18,020 nucleotides of DNA, from the NCBI GenBank assembly GCA_023381515.1, contig JAMCQI010000008.1, positions 1-18,020 of the forward strand, given 5' to 3'. Below, piece after piece: positions 7,012 to 14,354 of the stretch. Positions within the stretch are counted from its first letter, which is position 1; each line of letters opens with the position of its first letter. Position numbers and translations under genes: made by a program. This DNA is from Chloroflexota bacterium. GTDB lineage: Bacteria; Chloroflexota; Anaerolineae; UBA4142. Under the pieces are notes generated by a model. It ran no database searches. It saw nothing but the letters and a program-made list of their open reading frames with translations, and was not told where the DNA came from.

Positions 7012-8282
7012 GACAGATGGTAATATCCGCGTTTCTGCTGGCTCTCGCCCCGGCCGCGCTTGCACAGACGCCGCATTCGGAGCCGAAGAAGGATAGCTGC
7101 GTAACCTGCCACTCCGCGCTGGAAGGCGAGTTCGGCCGTCCCGCCCAATTGTTTGAGGCTGACATCCACAAGAAACACGGGTTCTCCTGCGCGAGCTGCC
7201 ATGGGGGCGACCCGGCAAGCGACGAGATGGAAACCGCGATGGATCCCAGGCGGGGCTTCGTCGGCAAGATCCCGCCTACGAAGGTGCCCGAGATGTGCGC
7301 CCGCTGTCACAGTGACGCGGCGCTAATTCATCAGTTCAAGCCGCAGCAGCGCGTGGATCAGCTGGCACAGTACAAGACGAGCATCCATGGAAAACGGCTG
7401 GCCACCGGCGATGTTCGAGTTGCCACCTGTATCGATTGCCATAGCGTGCACGATATCCGCGAGGTCAACGACGCATTGGCACCCGTGCATCCGCTGAAGG
7501 TCCCCGGGACTTGTGCCCGGTGCCATGCAGATCCGGAGCACATGAAGGGTTACAAAATCCCGACCGACCAGTTCGAGCGCTACCGAGGGAGCGTCCATTG
7601 GGACGCGCTGTCCAAACGCGGCGATCTGTCAGCGCCCAATTGCGCCACCTGCCACGGAAATCACGGCGCCACGCCGCCCGGCGTCGCGAGCGTCGGCAAC
7701 GTCTGTGGCACCTGTCATGTCGTCTTTCAGAACCTCTTCGACCAGAGCCCGCACAAGTCGGCTTTCGAAGCCATGAATCTGGCCGCGTGCGTGGAATGTC
7801 ACAGCAACCACGGTATCGTTCCCCCGAAACCGGAGATGCTTGGAGTAGCGAGTGGAGCGGTTTGTGTTAGGTGCCATGCGAGCGGAGATCCGGGTTACGT
7901 CGCCGCGGCTGCCATGAAACGGGACATCGACCAATTGCGTGCCGCGATGACCAGCTCGGAGAAGATGCTCAAGCAAGCCGAAAGCTCCGGGATGGAAGTA
8001 TCGGAAGGCAGGCTTCAACTCACGGCCGCCAACGAAGAATGGATCAAGGCAAGAGTCCAGGTGCATGACTTTCGGCCGGAAGCCGTCAATGCGGCTGTGA
8101 AAACCGGCCTGGAGGCGGCGCACAAAGGCTACCAAACCGGGCTCGCCGCACTCAAGGAGCGGGACGTGCGCAGAAAAGGCCTCGCAGTGTCGCTTATCAG
8201 CATCGCGTTGGTCATCGCCGGGCTGTGGCTCAGCGCACGGTACCTGGACAGCCGGAATCAAGAATCCGCCGGCAAAGCGTGA
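7008..8282 (+). CDS. Nonaheme c-type cytochrome with C-terminal membrane anchor
   Basis: The 424-aa protein has a cleavable signal peptide (about residues 1-20, ending ALAQ) and nine CxxCH motifs starting at residues 31, 61, 97, 141, 169, 212, 233, 261 and 286. Extra His residues between motifs (for example 54, 127, 148, 197, 219, 249, 268) could be distal heme ligands, as in bis-His multiheme cytochromes. After the hemes comes a charged helical stretch, probably coiled coil (about 305-390), then one transmembrane segment (about 391-411) and a short tail. ATG 7008 overlaps the cytochrome b stop, so translation is coupled. The open frame continues upstream inside cytochrome b, but the signal peptide fixes the start. 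It occupies the place of cytochrome c1 or f, and would pass electrons from the Rieske/b pair toward the cytochrome-porin. The fold is not assigned. Confidence 0.93.
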   Translation: MRQMVISAFLLALAPAALAQTPHSEPKKDSCVTCHSALEGEFGRPAQLFEADIHKKHGFSCASCHGGDPASDEMETAMDPRRGFVGKIPPTKVPEMCARCHSDAALIHQFKPQQRVDQLAQYKTSIHGKRLATGDVRVATCIDCHSVHDIREVNDALAPVHPLKVPGTCARCHADPEHMKGYKIPTDQFERYRGSVHWDALSKRGDLSAPNCATCHGNHGATPPGVASVGNVCGTCHVVFQNLFDQSPHKSAFEAMNLAACVECHSNHGIVPPKPEMLGVASGAVCVRCHASGDPGYVAAAAMKRDIDQLRAAMTSSEKMLKQAESSGMEVSEGRLQLTAANEEWIKARVQVHDFRPEAVNAAVKTGLEAAHKGYQTGLAALKERDVRRKGLAVSLISIALVIAGLWLSARYLDSRNQESAGKA

Positions 8283-8652
8283 TACCTCCGCGCTTCATCG
8301 ACCCCAAGGCTGTCCCTACGCCATTCGCAAATCGACCTGCCGATTCGTTGCATGTCGCGTTGCTGTGCCGAGGTCAGTGTGACTTAAACCATAACTTTGC
8401 CGCGAATAAACCATAACCTTGCCGCCTGATCATCCCGACCAGAGATACGTCAGCAACTCCCTTGCTCGCATTTCGCGTTCAAGGGTTTGTCGGCCGGCAT
8501 TGGGGAATAATGCTGCCGGAAGTGGAAATGCGGATCGTAGTCGTGCCGCGCGTGCATGCCTCTGTCGACCGGACATTGACGTCGGGCCCCCGATTCCCGG
8601 TAGTCGGCTTGCTACGGATTGTTGACTCGGTAAACACGCCGTCTATCGTTGC
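8283..8652. other. Intergenic stretch with repeat pair
   Basis: This follows the electron-transfer operon and precedes the 3' end of the minus-strand DUF1697 gene. I see no gene and no clear rho-independent terminator. A 14/15 match, GACCCCAAGGC-A/T-GTC, is shared between about 8301 and about 9349, just inside each repeat pair. The repeat pair itself is listed separately. Confidence 0.45.
8385..8425. repeat. Tandem pair of 22-bp repeats, left copy
   Basis: TAAACCATAACTTTGCCGC at 8385 is followed 22 bases later by TAAACCATAACCTTGCCGC at 8407. The same pair, in the same orientation and with the same 22-base period, recurs at 9375-9415. Short tandem repeats of this kind occur at the ends of some insertion sequences (IS21-type ends carry repeated transposase sites), but no transposase gene is present here. 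Confidence 0.8.
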
Positions 8653-9222
8653 CTATCCACGTTCCCGGCTTGGCGGCCTACTTGCCGGGCTCGTGGACTT
8701 CAGAATCCGCAGCACTGAGAGTATTGTGTTCCAGCTGCGCGTTGTCGCTGGCGTCCCAAAGAGCCTGTCGATCTGGCCGAGAGAACCGATTGTCTTCATG
8801 TGGCGGCGGTACACCCCATACACGAGACGATTCTTCGAGCCAATGATTCGCACAAGCCACTCCCCACCTTCGGGAAGAGCAATCGGAAGAGAAACTCTGC
8901 GGCGTCCGGCCTCCGACAGGACGCAAACAAATTGAACAACATCTGTGCGCGGTGGCTCAGTTCCAAACGGATTGTCCATCTCTAGTCGAATCAGATCACT
9001 GCCGTCGCAGAAAGCGATTGTTGCTTCAAACGGCAGCTTCCGGCGCAATTCGGCAAGGAACTTTGCGCGCAACCCGGGTTTGCGAACGACAAGCGTGCCT
9101 GCGGCACCCACATTCTCGGCATCGTAGATGCCCAGTTCCTTGGCGAGAACGCTCGGACGAAAAGCCCTGTGTCCTCCAACGTTGATACCCCGGAAGAAAA
9201 CGACCAAAGCCATACTGGCCAT
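8653..9222 (-). CDS. DUF1697 family protein
   Basis: The product of about 189 aa starts MASMALVVFFRGINVGGHRA; the (L/F)RGINVGG box near the N-terminus is the hallmark of DUF1697. The AENVGAAGTLVV segment takes the place of the family's usual YIQSGNVVF, and NRLVYGVYRRHMKTIG and TTRSWNT lie in the C-terminal half. I start at ATG 9222; a second ATG at 9213 is equally possible and begins right at the conserved part. Neither has a clear ribosome binding site. The frame is open up to 9507, but those residues are not protein-like. The function of DUF1697 is not established; no signal peptide or membrane segment is visible. The gene lies between the two pairs of 22-bp repeats and looks intact, while its neighbours upstream on the same strand are broken. 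Confidence 0.85.
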   Translation of the reverse strand: MASMALVVFFRGINVGGHRAFRPSVLAKELGIYDAENVGAAGTLVVRKPGLRAKFLAELRRKLPFEATIAFCDGSDLIRLEMDNPFGTEPPRTDVVQFVCVLSEAGRRRVSLPIALPEGGEWLVRIIGSKNRLVYGVYRRHMKTIGSLGQIDRLFGTPATTRSWNTILSVLRILKSTSPASRPPSRERG

Positions 9223-9327
9223 TGTCGCAGCACCGAAGTATCGAGGAGAAGCGGAAGCGGTTGGGCCTGACGACAGATAACATGTAATCCCCCAAGAAGT
9301 TAGTTTAGGAACCGTTGAACGTCCTGC

Positions 9328-9374
9328 GCTTCGCCCACGCACTAAAGGACCCCAAGGCAGTCGGTGATCCGAAA
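9328..9374 (+). other. Short coding-like tail before the right repeat pair
   Basis: Plus-strand translation just before the repeats reads LRFAHALKDPKAVGDPK and stops at a TAA that itself begins the repeat (9375). An in-frame TAG closes it a few codons upstream. This looks like the last residues of a lost gene, perhaps a transposase ending at the element's terminus, but it is too short to name. Confidence 0.25.
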
Positions 9375-9415
9375 TAAACCATATCTTTGCCGGAAATAAA
9401 CCATAACCTTGCCGC
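9375..9415. repeat. Tandem pair of 22-bp repeats, right copy
   Basis: TAAACCATATCTTTGCCG at 9375 is followed 22 bases later by TAAACCATAACCTTGCCGC at 9397. The second unit is identical to the second unit of the left pair (8407-8425). The two pairs are exactly 990 bases apart and direct, not inverted, so they are not the two ends of one simple insertion sequence in its usual arrangement. Confidence 0.8.
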
Positions 9416-9424
9416 GGGCGGCCG

Positions 9425-9601
9425 TCACTGTACCCATAGGTTTGCAAAGTTGGAAGCATGCCTTTGCTCAAACGTCGGCGAGTGCTTTGGCGATTGCTGG
9501 TCTGCATCGATCCGAATGCCCAGCACGTGCGATGTCTCGGTGCTCCGGTAGCGAATCCGCCCGGAGAAACGGATTCCGAAAGCCTCCCAGTCTTGAAACA
9601 T
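9425..9601 (-). CDS. Small hypothetical ORF (58 aa), possibly truncated
   Basis: The ATG at 9601 has a strong ribosome binding site (AAGGAGGAGG) about five bases upstream, just after the stop of the DUF72 remnant. The first 35 residues (MFQDWEAFGIRFSGRIRYRS and onward to IRIDADQ) look protein-like, with possible beta-strands. The last 20 do not. The stop falls ten bases before the right repeat pair. I do not recognise the family. The simplest reading is a gene whose 3' part was cut off by whatever inserted or recombined at the repeats. Confidence 0.4.
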   Translation of the reverse strand: MFQDWEAFGIRFSGRIRYRSTETSHVLGIRIDADQQSPKHSPTFEQRHASNFANLWVQ

Positions 9602-9615
9602 ACGGCCTCCTCCTT

Positions 9616-9960
9616 TCACCCCGGCTCCGGAGCCGGTCTCTCGGCTGCAATCTGCTCCAACACCGGTAGTGCTGCATCAATTGACCCGGCACCTCGAGCC
9701 GGCCGCTCGAAGAGTAACGAAACCATTTCAAATCCGGTTGACCACTGCTTTGCCGAAGAAGTGGTTGTTCGTAACCACGTACAAATCCTGGTCTGCCGGG
9801 AAACGATTCTCGCCCGCGCAACCCGGCTCGAATTCGTCCAGCGAGTATAGGTAATTGTTTATTCGAAGCAGCGATTCATCGTGTGGAACGGGCCGAGGCC
9901 CACGCCAATTCCCGTAAGTATGCAGGGGCCCGCTTTTCATAAATCCGATCCAAGTTGAAT
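9616..9960 (-). pseudogene. Frameshifted DUF72 family C-terminal remnant
   Basis: Minus-strand pieces in successive frames match the C-terminal half of DUF72 proteins: NNYLYSLDEFEP, then DLYVVTNNHFFGKAVVN (the conserved NNH-x-x-GKA/GQA segment), then LKWFRYSSSGRLEVPGQLMQ in a second frame, and VLEQIAAERPAPEPG in a third frame, ending at a TGA (9616-9618). A whole DUF72 protein is about 230-300 aa; the N-terminal half, including the opening barrel strands, is not recognisable upstream. At least two frameshifts break it. The stop sits directly before the ribosome binding site of the 58-aa ORF, so the two were probably once an operon. Confidence 0.75.
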
Positions 9961-10262
9961 CACTCACTAGCAAGAGCCATAAACTTCGTGCGCGGCGAAG
10001 CAAGGATCTGCCGCCTCTCTTTAGCCCAAGTGCCGCCGATCAGGTTCCAGATTGCGCGGATGACCCCCGAGGCACTGGCCCGCTGCTCGAACGGGGCTCG
10101 GAGTTCCCGCCATGCTCCCTGCCATGCGTATTCGGCCGTCGATCGACCAACCGCCTATCGTGCCCTGCATACGCGAATACCTGCCCCAGGAACTGCAGCT
10201 CATAAGCGAGGCACCCAGGGACGCCCGAAACCAGCGATGCCAGCCGTGCGTCTGCTGGGGTT
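9961..10262. other. Stretch without a recognisable gene
   Basis: About 300 bases between the DUF72 remnant and the VWA gene. Open frames exist on both strands but none shows family motifs or a good ribosome binding site. It should contain the promoter of the VWA gene and perhaps worn-out N-terminal DUF72 sequence. Confidence 0.35.
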
Positions 10263-11252
10263 ATGCAACCGACTCGCCGCCAGCTAATTTTATCGGTAGG
10301 TCTGGGCGCGCGCATCGCCGCTCAAGAACCCGTCTTCCGAGCGGACAGCAGGCTTGTTCTTCTGGATGTTCAGGTCCTGGAGCGGGATGGCGGCAAGCCC
10401 ATCGCCACGCTGGTACGCCAGGATTTCGAAATTGACGACGAGGGGCGCGCGCGGGAGATTCGGCTTTTTGAATTTGGATCAACGCCTCTTGACCTCGTCC
10501 TGCTGGTCGATATCGGTGGCAGCATGATCGAGGCCTCACGGGCAATGGCGCAGACGCTCGGCTGGGCCGTGCAGGAGTTGCGCCCAGGGGATCGTGTCGC
10601 AGTCGCCACCTTCTCGGGCAAAGTCACCGTCGTCCTTCCTTTCTCCCCTCCCACGAACAAGATTCAGCAGGCGACGCAACAAGCCGTCCAGCATATTTCG
10701 AGGGTGGAGCCGGGAACCCATCTTTTCGACGCCCTGGCCGAAGGTGCCCGGCTGTTCCAGGCCGAAGGACCGGTTCCATCTCCACGCAGACGCGCCCTGC
10801 TCGCCGTAACCGACGATAAGGAATCCGGCTCAAAGATGAAAATTGGGCCACTGATTGCCGCGCTGCTTAAGGCCGATGCGGCAGTCAACGCCGTTATCAT
10901 CAACACACGCGATCCGCAGGGCGGCCGGCGGATTGCGCGGATTGGGTTGCCAATTCCCGGCGTGCCTCCCATCACCGACGACCGCAGGCTGCCGGGGCCA
11001 AAACAGGTCTACCATTCCATGGAGCGTGTCGTGAATGAGACTGGCGGCGAGATGACAAGGCGCAATGAGCGAGAGGATTTTCTGGCAGAAATGTTCGCCC
11101 GCATCCGGGCGCGCTACCTGCTGGGTTTCTATTCCGACACACTGGCGACTCCTGGCAGCTTCCGTCGGGTCACCCTACGTCTTTCGCAGGAAAGAGCGAA
11201 GCAATATCCTTCCGCAGTGATGCGCGCGCGTAGCGGCTACTATTTCCTCTGA
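10263..11252 (+). CDS. VWFA-related acidobacterial domain protein
   Basis: The 329-aa protein has a short export-like N-terminus (TRRQLILSVGLG, residues 4-15, with a possible cleavage after AAQ) and a von Willebrand A domain from about residue 76. The order RADSRLVLLDVQVLERDG, then LVRQDFEIDDEG, then PLDLVLLVDIGGSM, ending in RYLLGFYSD and a GYYFL terminus, is the layout of the 'VWFA-related Acidobacterial domain' family, common in Solibacter-like genomes. The metal site reads D83-I-G-G-S87; the first Ser of the usual D-x-S-x-S is Gly, so metal binding may be changed. Its role is unknown; proteins of this kind are thought to be exported and to bind other proteins. It stands alone and is convergent with the PucR-type gene, 10 bases away. 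Start ATG 10263 has only a weak GGGG upstream. Confidence 0.9.
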   Translation: MQPTRRQLILSVGLGARIAAQEPVFRADSRLVLLDVQVLERDGGKPIATLVRQDFEIDDEGRAREIRLFEFGSTPLDLVLLVDIGGSMIEASRAMAQTLGWAVQELRPGDRVAVATFSGKVTVVLPFSPPTNKIQQATQQAVQHISRVEPGTHLFDALAEGARLFQAEGPVPSPRRRALLAVTDDKESGSKMKIGPLIAALLKADAAVNAVIINTRDPQGGRRIARIGLPIPGVPPITDDRRLPGPKQVYHSMERVVNETGGEMTRRNEREDFLAEMFARIRARYLLGFYSDTLATPGSFRRVTLRLSQERAKQYPSAVMRARSGYYFL

Positions 11253-11262
11253 TCAAAATCAA

Positions 11263-12579
11263 TTAATCGCCATCGCACCGGCCGTGGCCGTTCTGCTTGT
11301 CCTGGTTATCCAGCAGCCGCAGCGCGGTAATCAGCAGCGACGTGCCGGCGAATGTCCGCGGGTCCACGCCTGTCCGCTTCTTGATCTGGTTGAGCCTGAA
11401 ATACACCGTGTTCGTATGGACCCGCAGCTTTCCGGCCGTTTCCTTGACGTTGAGACTACATTGCGCAAAGGCGCGGATAGTGTCGAGCAGGTCACGCTCG
11501 TTTCCGGAGGCGTGCGACTCCCGAACCCAACTGGGAATCAGCCGGAGCACGGCTCGATCCGCGCGATGCGCAAGGGCTTCATTGAGCTCAATCTCCGAAA
11601 AGCCTACCAGCGCGCGGCCAGGGCTTGTCAGATCCAGAGCGATGCGGGCTTCGCTGAGGGCCTCCGGCAGACGCGCGATCTCAGCCTTGTCCAGTCCCGT
11701 GCCGACGAAAGCGCCCGGCGCGCCCCGTTTTCCGGCCCCGCTGCGGCCCAGGTATTTGCAGAGCCGCGCCGCGGTATCGGCGTCGCTGTTAGCGATCACC
11801 ACGACTTCACCGTTGCGCAGGCCGGCCAGCTTGCCGAAGACCGAGGAAGGCAGCACCTGCTGAAGGAGACGGACGAATGAGCGCCGCGAAACTTCCGCGT
11901 CCACCTGCTTGCTGTCCGGCGCTAACGGGCGTATCAGCGCAACCGTCACTTTCTTTGCCGGACGAATGCCGCAGAGTGTCAGCAGATGGCGGCCCTCGGC
12001 GCTCGTAGGTTCGGTTCCATTCAGCAGATCCTCAATCACGGCGGCGTGCACCTGCGAATTCTGTGCGACGATCCGGGCTTCCTCGGCGCTATGTGCTTCC
12101 TCCAGCATCGCGCCGACCGCCTCGAACAGCTCGATCCAGAAATCCGAAAGTATCGCCAGCGCCTCCAGCGCCACTTTTCGTTTGCGGTGCTGCGTGAGTT
12201 GCTCCCGCGTAATACCCCAGTACGTCTTGTGCGCGAGGCGGTAGGCGTGCAGCGAGGCCACGAGCGGCACTTGGTGGCGCGCCCGCCACTCCGCATGCTT
12301 GCGCACGAAGGTGAACGGATCGGAGCCTTTGAGCCGGCCGGCGCCGATCGCCACAATGGTGGCCAGCAACTCTCCGCAGTGGCTCTTGGACTCCACCGTG
12401 AACTCATCATCCACGGCATTGCGGTATTCAGGGCTCTCTTTGCGCAGGAGGTCGAACGTGCGCCGCCAGATTTCCGGGGCGCGGCCTTCGAGGCTCGCGA
12501 CCACTTCCGCCGCCAGCGGGGAATCCCGAATCCGCTCACTCCAGGCGAGATATCCCTGGTAATTCGACATCACCGTCAT
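11263..12579 (-). CDS. PucR/CdaR-type transcriptional regulator
   Basis: The 438-aa protein ends with the PucR C-terminal helix-turn-helix at about residues 361-412: LLDTIRAFAQCSLNVKETAG, then LRVHTNTVYFRLNQIKKRTG. A middle part (about 200-340) resembles the GGDEF-like CdaR domain found in this family. The N-terminal part (about 1-190) is a helical bundle rich in Glu and Arg, like the RsbRD-type N-terminal domain of many actinobacterial and acidobacterial PucR proteins. Known members sense a small molecule or act in purine, sugar-acid or morphine-type catabolism; the ligand here is unknown. It is divergent from the SDR-DUF1330 run, its likely target. No Shine-Dalgarno precedes ATG 12579, and an 18-bp palindrome overlaps that start, which suggests autoregulation; MSNYQG at 12570 is an alternative start. 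Confidence 0.9.
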   Translation of the reverse strand: MTVMSNYQGYLAWSERIRDSPLAAEVVASLEGRAPEIWRRTFDLLRKESPEYRNAVDDEFTVESKSHCGELLATIVAIGAGRLKGSDPFTFVRKHAEWRARHQVPLVASLHAYRLAHKTYWGITREQLTQHRKRKVALEALAILSDFWIELFEAVGAMLEEAHSAEEARIVAQNSQVHAAVIEDLLNGTEPTSAEGRHLLTLCGIRPAKKVTVALIRPLAPDSKQVDAEVSRRSFVRLLQQVLPSSVFGKLAGLRNGEVVVIANSDADTAARLCKYLGRSGAGKRGAPGAFVGTGLDKAEIARLPEALSEARIALDLTSPGRALVGFSEIELNEALAHRADRAVLRLIPSWVRESHASGNERDLLDTIRAFAQCSLNVKETAGKLRVHTNTVYFRLNQIKKRTGVDPRTFAGTSLLITALRLLDNQDKQNGHGRCDGD

Positions 12580-12595
12580 TGTGAAGGTTCACAAT
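12578..12595. promoter_or_regulatory. Perfect 18-bp palindrome over the PucR start, candidate operator
   Basis: ATTGTGAAGGTTCACAAT has two 8-base arms around GG. It overlaps the ATG of the PucR-type gene (12577-12579) and lies about 190 bases before the divergent SDR gene. Its position suits an operator by which the regulator blocks its own expression. The binding protein is inferred. Confidence 0.5.
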
Positions 12596-12787
12596 AGAAA
12601 CGTCAAATGAATGTTGATCTTAGCAATTGATTCGCGCCGAAGAGCAATGCCACAATCGACAGGAATAGCTTTCAGGAGGCGTCTGCCGCGCGGCTCGCGG
12701 CGCGAGTCCGGGCACGCGAGACTGCGGTAATCCGGGAACATCCGAACGTGTCGCGCTCTTCAATCATTCACGTCAGAGGATTCGCAC

Positions 12788-13552
12788 ATGAAGCTAAACG
12801 ACAGAGTGGCCGTGATCACCGGAGGCAATAGCGGGATCGGGCTTGCCACGGCGCGGGAATTCAAGGCCAACGGCGCGACGGTGGTCATATTCGGGCGTGA
12901 CCGGAAGACCCTTGATGAAGCGGCGGCGGGCCTGGGCAACGGCGCTCTTGCGGTCCAGGGCGATGTTCGCAATCTCGGCGACCTCGACCAGCTTTTTGCT
13001 GAGACGGAAAGGACATTCGGCAAGATCGACGTGCTCGTGGCCAATGCCGGTATCGCGAAATTCGCGCCGATCCAGGCGATGCCCGAATCATTGTTCGATG
13101 AGCTGAGCGACGTCATGTTCAAGGGCGTCGTTTTCACCGTGCAGAAGGCGCTTCCCCACATGCGCGATGGGGCCTCGGTCATACTGGTGAGTTCCGCCGA
13201 CGCCGATAAACAAGGACGCGTCGGCACTTCGGTCTATACAGCCGCCAAGGCCGCCGTGCGTGCGCTGGCGCGCTCCATGTCCGTCGAGTTACTCGCGCGC
13301 CGCATCCGCGTCAATGTCCTCGGCCCCGGAATGACCGATACGCCCATCATTTCGCGCGAGGGCGGCATTCCGGGCACGACGCCCGAGGAACTGGCGGCAA
13401 TCATCACGCGCGGCATTCCTCTGAAGCGCCGGGGCAAACCGGAGGAAATGGCCAAAGGCATGCTATTCCTGGCCTGCGACGATTCCAGCTACTGCCTCGG
13501 CGTGGAACTTATGTGCGACGGCGGCCTTACACAGCTCGTAAATCCCAGCTAA
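12788..13552 (+). CDS. Short-chain dehydrogenase/reductase
   Basis: A 254-aa classical SDR. The nucleotide-binding motif T11-G-G-N-S-G-I-G18, the NAG motif at 86-88, and Y150-x3-K154 (YTAAK) with Ser135/136 are all present. It ends with the usual dimer segment and CDGGLTQLVNPS. The Asn of the catalytic tetrad, normally in D-V-N-x-K-G, is Met110 (DVMFKG), which is unusual for an active enzyme. The substrate cannot be named; FGRDRK after beta2 (residues 35-40) suggests a preference for NADPH. ATG 12788 has AGAGGA about eight bases upstream. It is the first gene of a run of five in the same direction, divergent from the PucR-type regulator, and 16 bases before the SRPBCC gene. Confidence 0.93.
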   Translation: MKLNDRVAVITGGNSGIGLATAREFKANGATVVIFGRDRKTLDEAAAGLGNGALAVQGDVRNLGDLDQLFAETERTFGKIDVLVANAGIAKFAPIQAMPESLFDELSDVMFKGVVFTVQKALPHMRDGASVILVSSADADKQGRVGTSVYTAAKAAVRALARSMSVELLARRIRVNVLGPGMTDTPIISREGGIPGTTPEELAAIITRGIPLKRRGKPEEMAKGMLFLACDDSSYCLGVELMCDGGLTQLVNPS

Positions 13553-13568
13553 TCATCAGGAGAATTCA

Positions 13569-13994
13569 ATGCCGGACCTCAAACATCAGGCGCCAATCGA
13601 CGCCTCACCCGAGAAAGTCTACGCTGCCGTCGCCACCCAGAACGGCATGCGCCATTGGTGGACCGCCGACACGAAGATGGACGAGAAGGTGGGCGGGAAG
13701 GCCGAGTTTGGTTTCGACAAGCGCGGTATGGTGTTCCGCATGGACATCACGAAGCTTGACGCGGGAAAACAGGTCGTCATGCAATGCCACGGAGACCATC
13801 CGGAATGGGCCGGCACAACCCTTACCTGGACGATTGAGCAGCAGGACGGAAAAGCTATGCTCCGGCTCAATCACAGCGCCTGGAAGGAGGTCACCGATTT
13901 CTGCGCGAGCTGCAATTCCATGTGGGGAAATCTCATGTACCGGCTCAAAGCCTATGTCGAAGGCAAGAATCCCGGCCCGCAATGGACTGAGTGA
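13569..13994 (+). CDS. SRPBCC (START/AHSA1-like) family protein
   Basis: The 141-aa protein begins IDASPEKVYAAVATQNGMRH, followed by WWTAD, the opening strand and helix of AHSA1-type SRPBCC domains, with a central G-x-x-A-x-F strand (GKAEFGFD) and a closing helix (MWGNLMYRLKAYVEG). These small proteins bind hydrophobic ligands in a cavity; the ligand is not predictable. There is no signal peptide. AGGAGA lies six bases before ATG 13569. A second SRPBCC protein is encoded at 17273, but the two are only distantly alike. Its place between the SDR and the monooxygenase-like gene suggests that these proteins act on one substrate or stress response. Confidence 0.88.
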   Translation: MPDLKHQAPIDASPEKVYAAVATQNGMRHWWTADTKMDEKVGGKAEFGFDKRGMVFRMDITKLDAGKQVVMQCHGDHPEWAGTTLTWTIEQQDGKAMLRLNHSAWKEVTDFCASCNSMWGNLMYRLKAYVEGKNPGPQWTE

Positions 13995-14039
13995 TACAGC
14001 TCGTCCCCACAATGATTCTCAACCAGAAAGGAGTCTCAG

Positions 14040-14339
14040 TTGGCAGATGTAATCGTTATCGCCACCGCCCGGTCGCAACCCGGTAAGGAGAAACAGCTTG
14101 AGCGCGCCCTACGCGAGGTAGCTCATCCCACCCGGCAGCAGCCCGGCTGTGTGAGGTTCAGCCTATACCGCTCCGAGGACGATCCCGGGGTCATCGTTGG
14201 CGTCGAGCGCTGGGCTTCGAAAGCGGATCATGATCGGCATCTGCAGGGCACCCATTTCCAGAGGCTGGCGGCCGCCATGGCCAATATCATTGCAAGTCCA
14301 CCGCAGATTCTCTGGTACGAGATCATTGAAGAGGTTTAG
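14040..14339 (+). CDS. Antibiotic biosynthesis monooxygenase (ABM) family protein
   Basis: A 99-aa ferredoxin-like protein with the ABM pattern: VIVIATARSQPGKEKQLERA at the start, then HPTRQQPGCVRFSLYRSEDD (the PGC-x-x-F/Y-x-L-Y-x-S box), then ERWASKADHDRHLQGTHF with the typical W, D and H positions. Families of this kind act as cofactor-free oxygenases on quinone- or polyketide-like substrates, or as heme-degrading or scavenging proteins. The start is a TTG at 14040, seven bases after AAAGGAG; the ribosome binding site decides it. It follows the SRPBCC gene by 45 bases and precedes the DUF899 gene by 15. Confidence 0.88.
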   Translation: MADVIVIATARSQPGKEKQLERALREVAHPTRQQPGCVRFSLYRSEDDPGVIVGVERWASKADHDRHLQGTHFQRLAAAMANIIASPPQILWYEIIEEV

Positions 14340-14354
14340 GAGCCAGCTACTCAT

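Noticed and set aside
8385..9415. CRISPR array from the 22-bp repeats
   Set aside because: Units are back to back with no spacers, there are only two per site, and no cas gene is present.
11986..12597. Plus-strand open frame of 203 codons
   Set aside because: It is antisense to the PucR-type regulator and has no protein family features.
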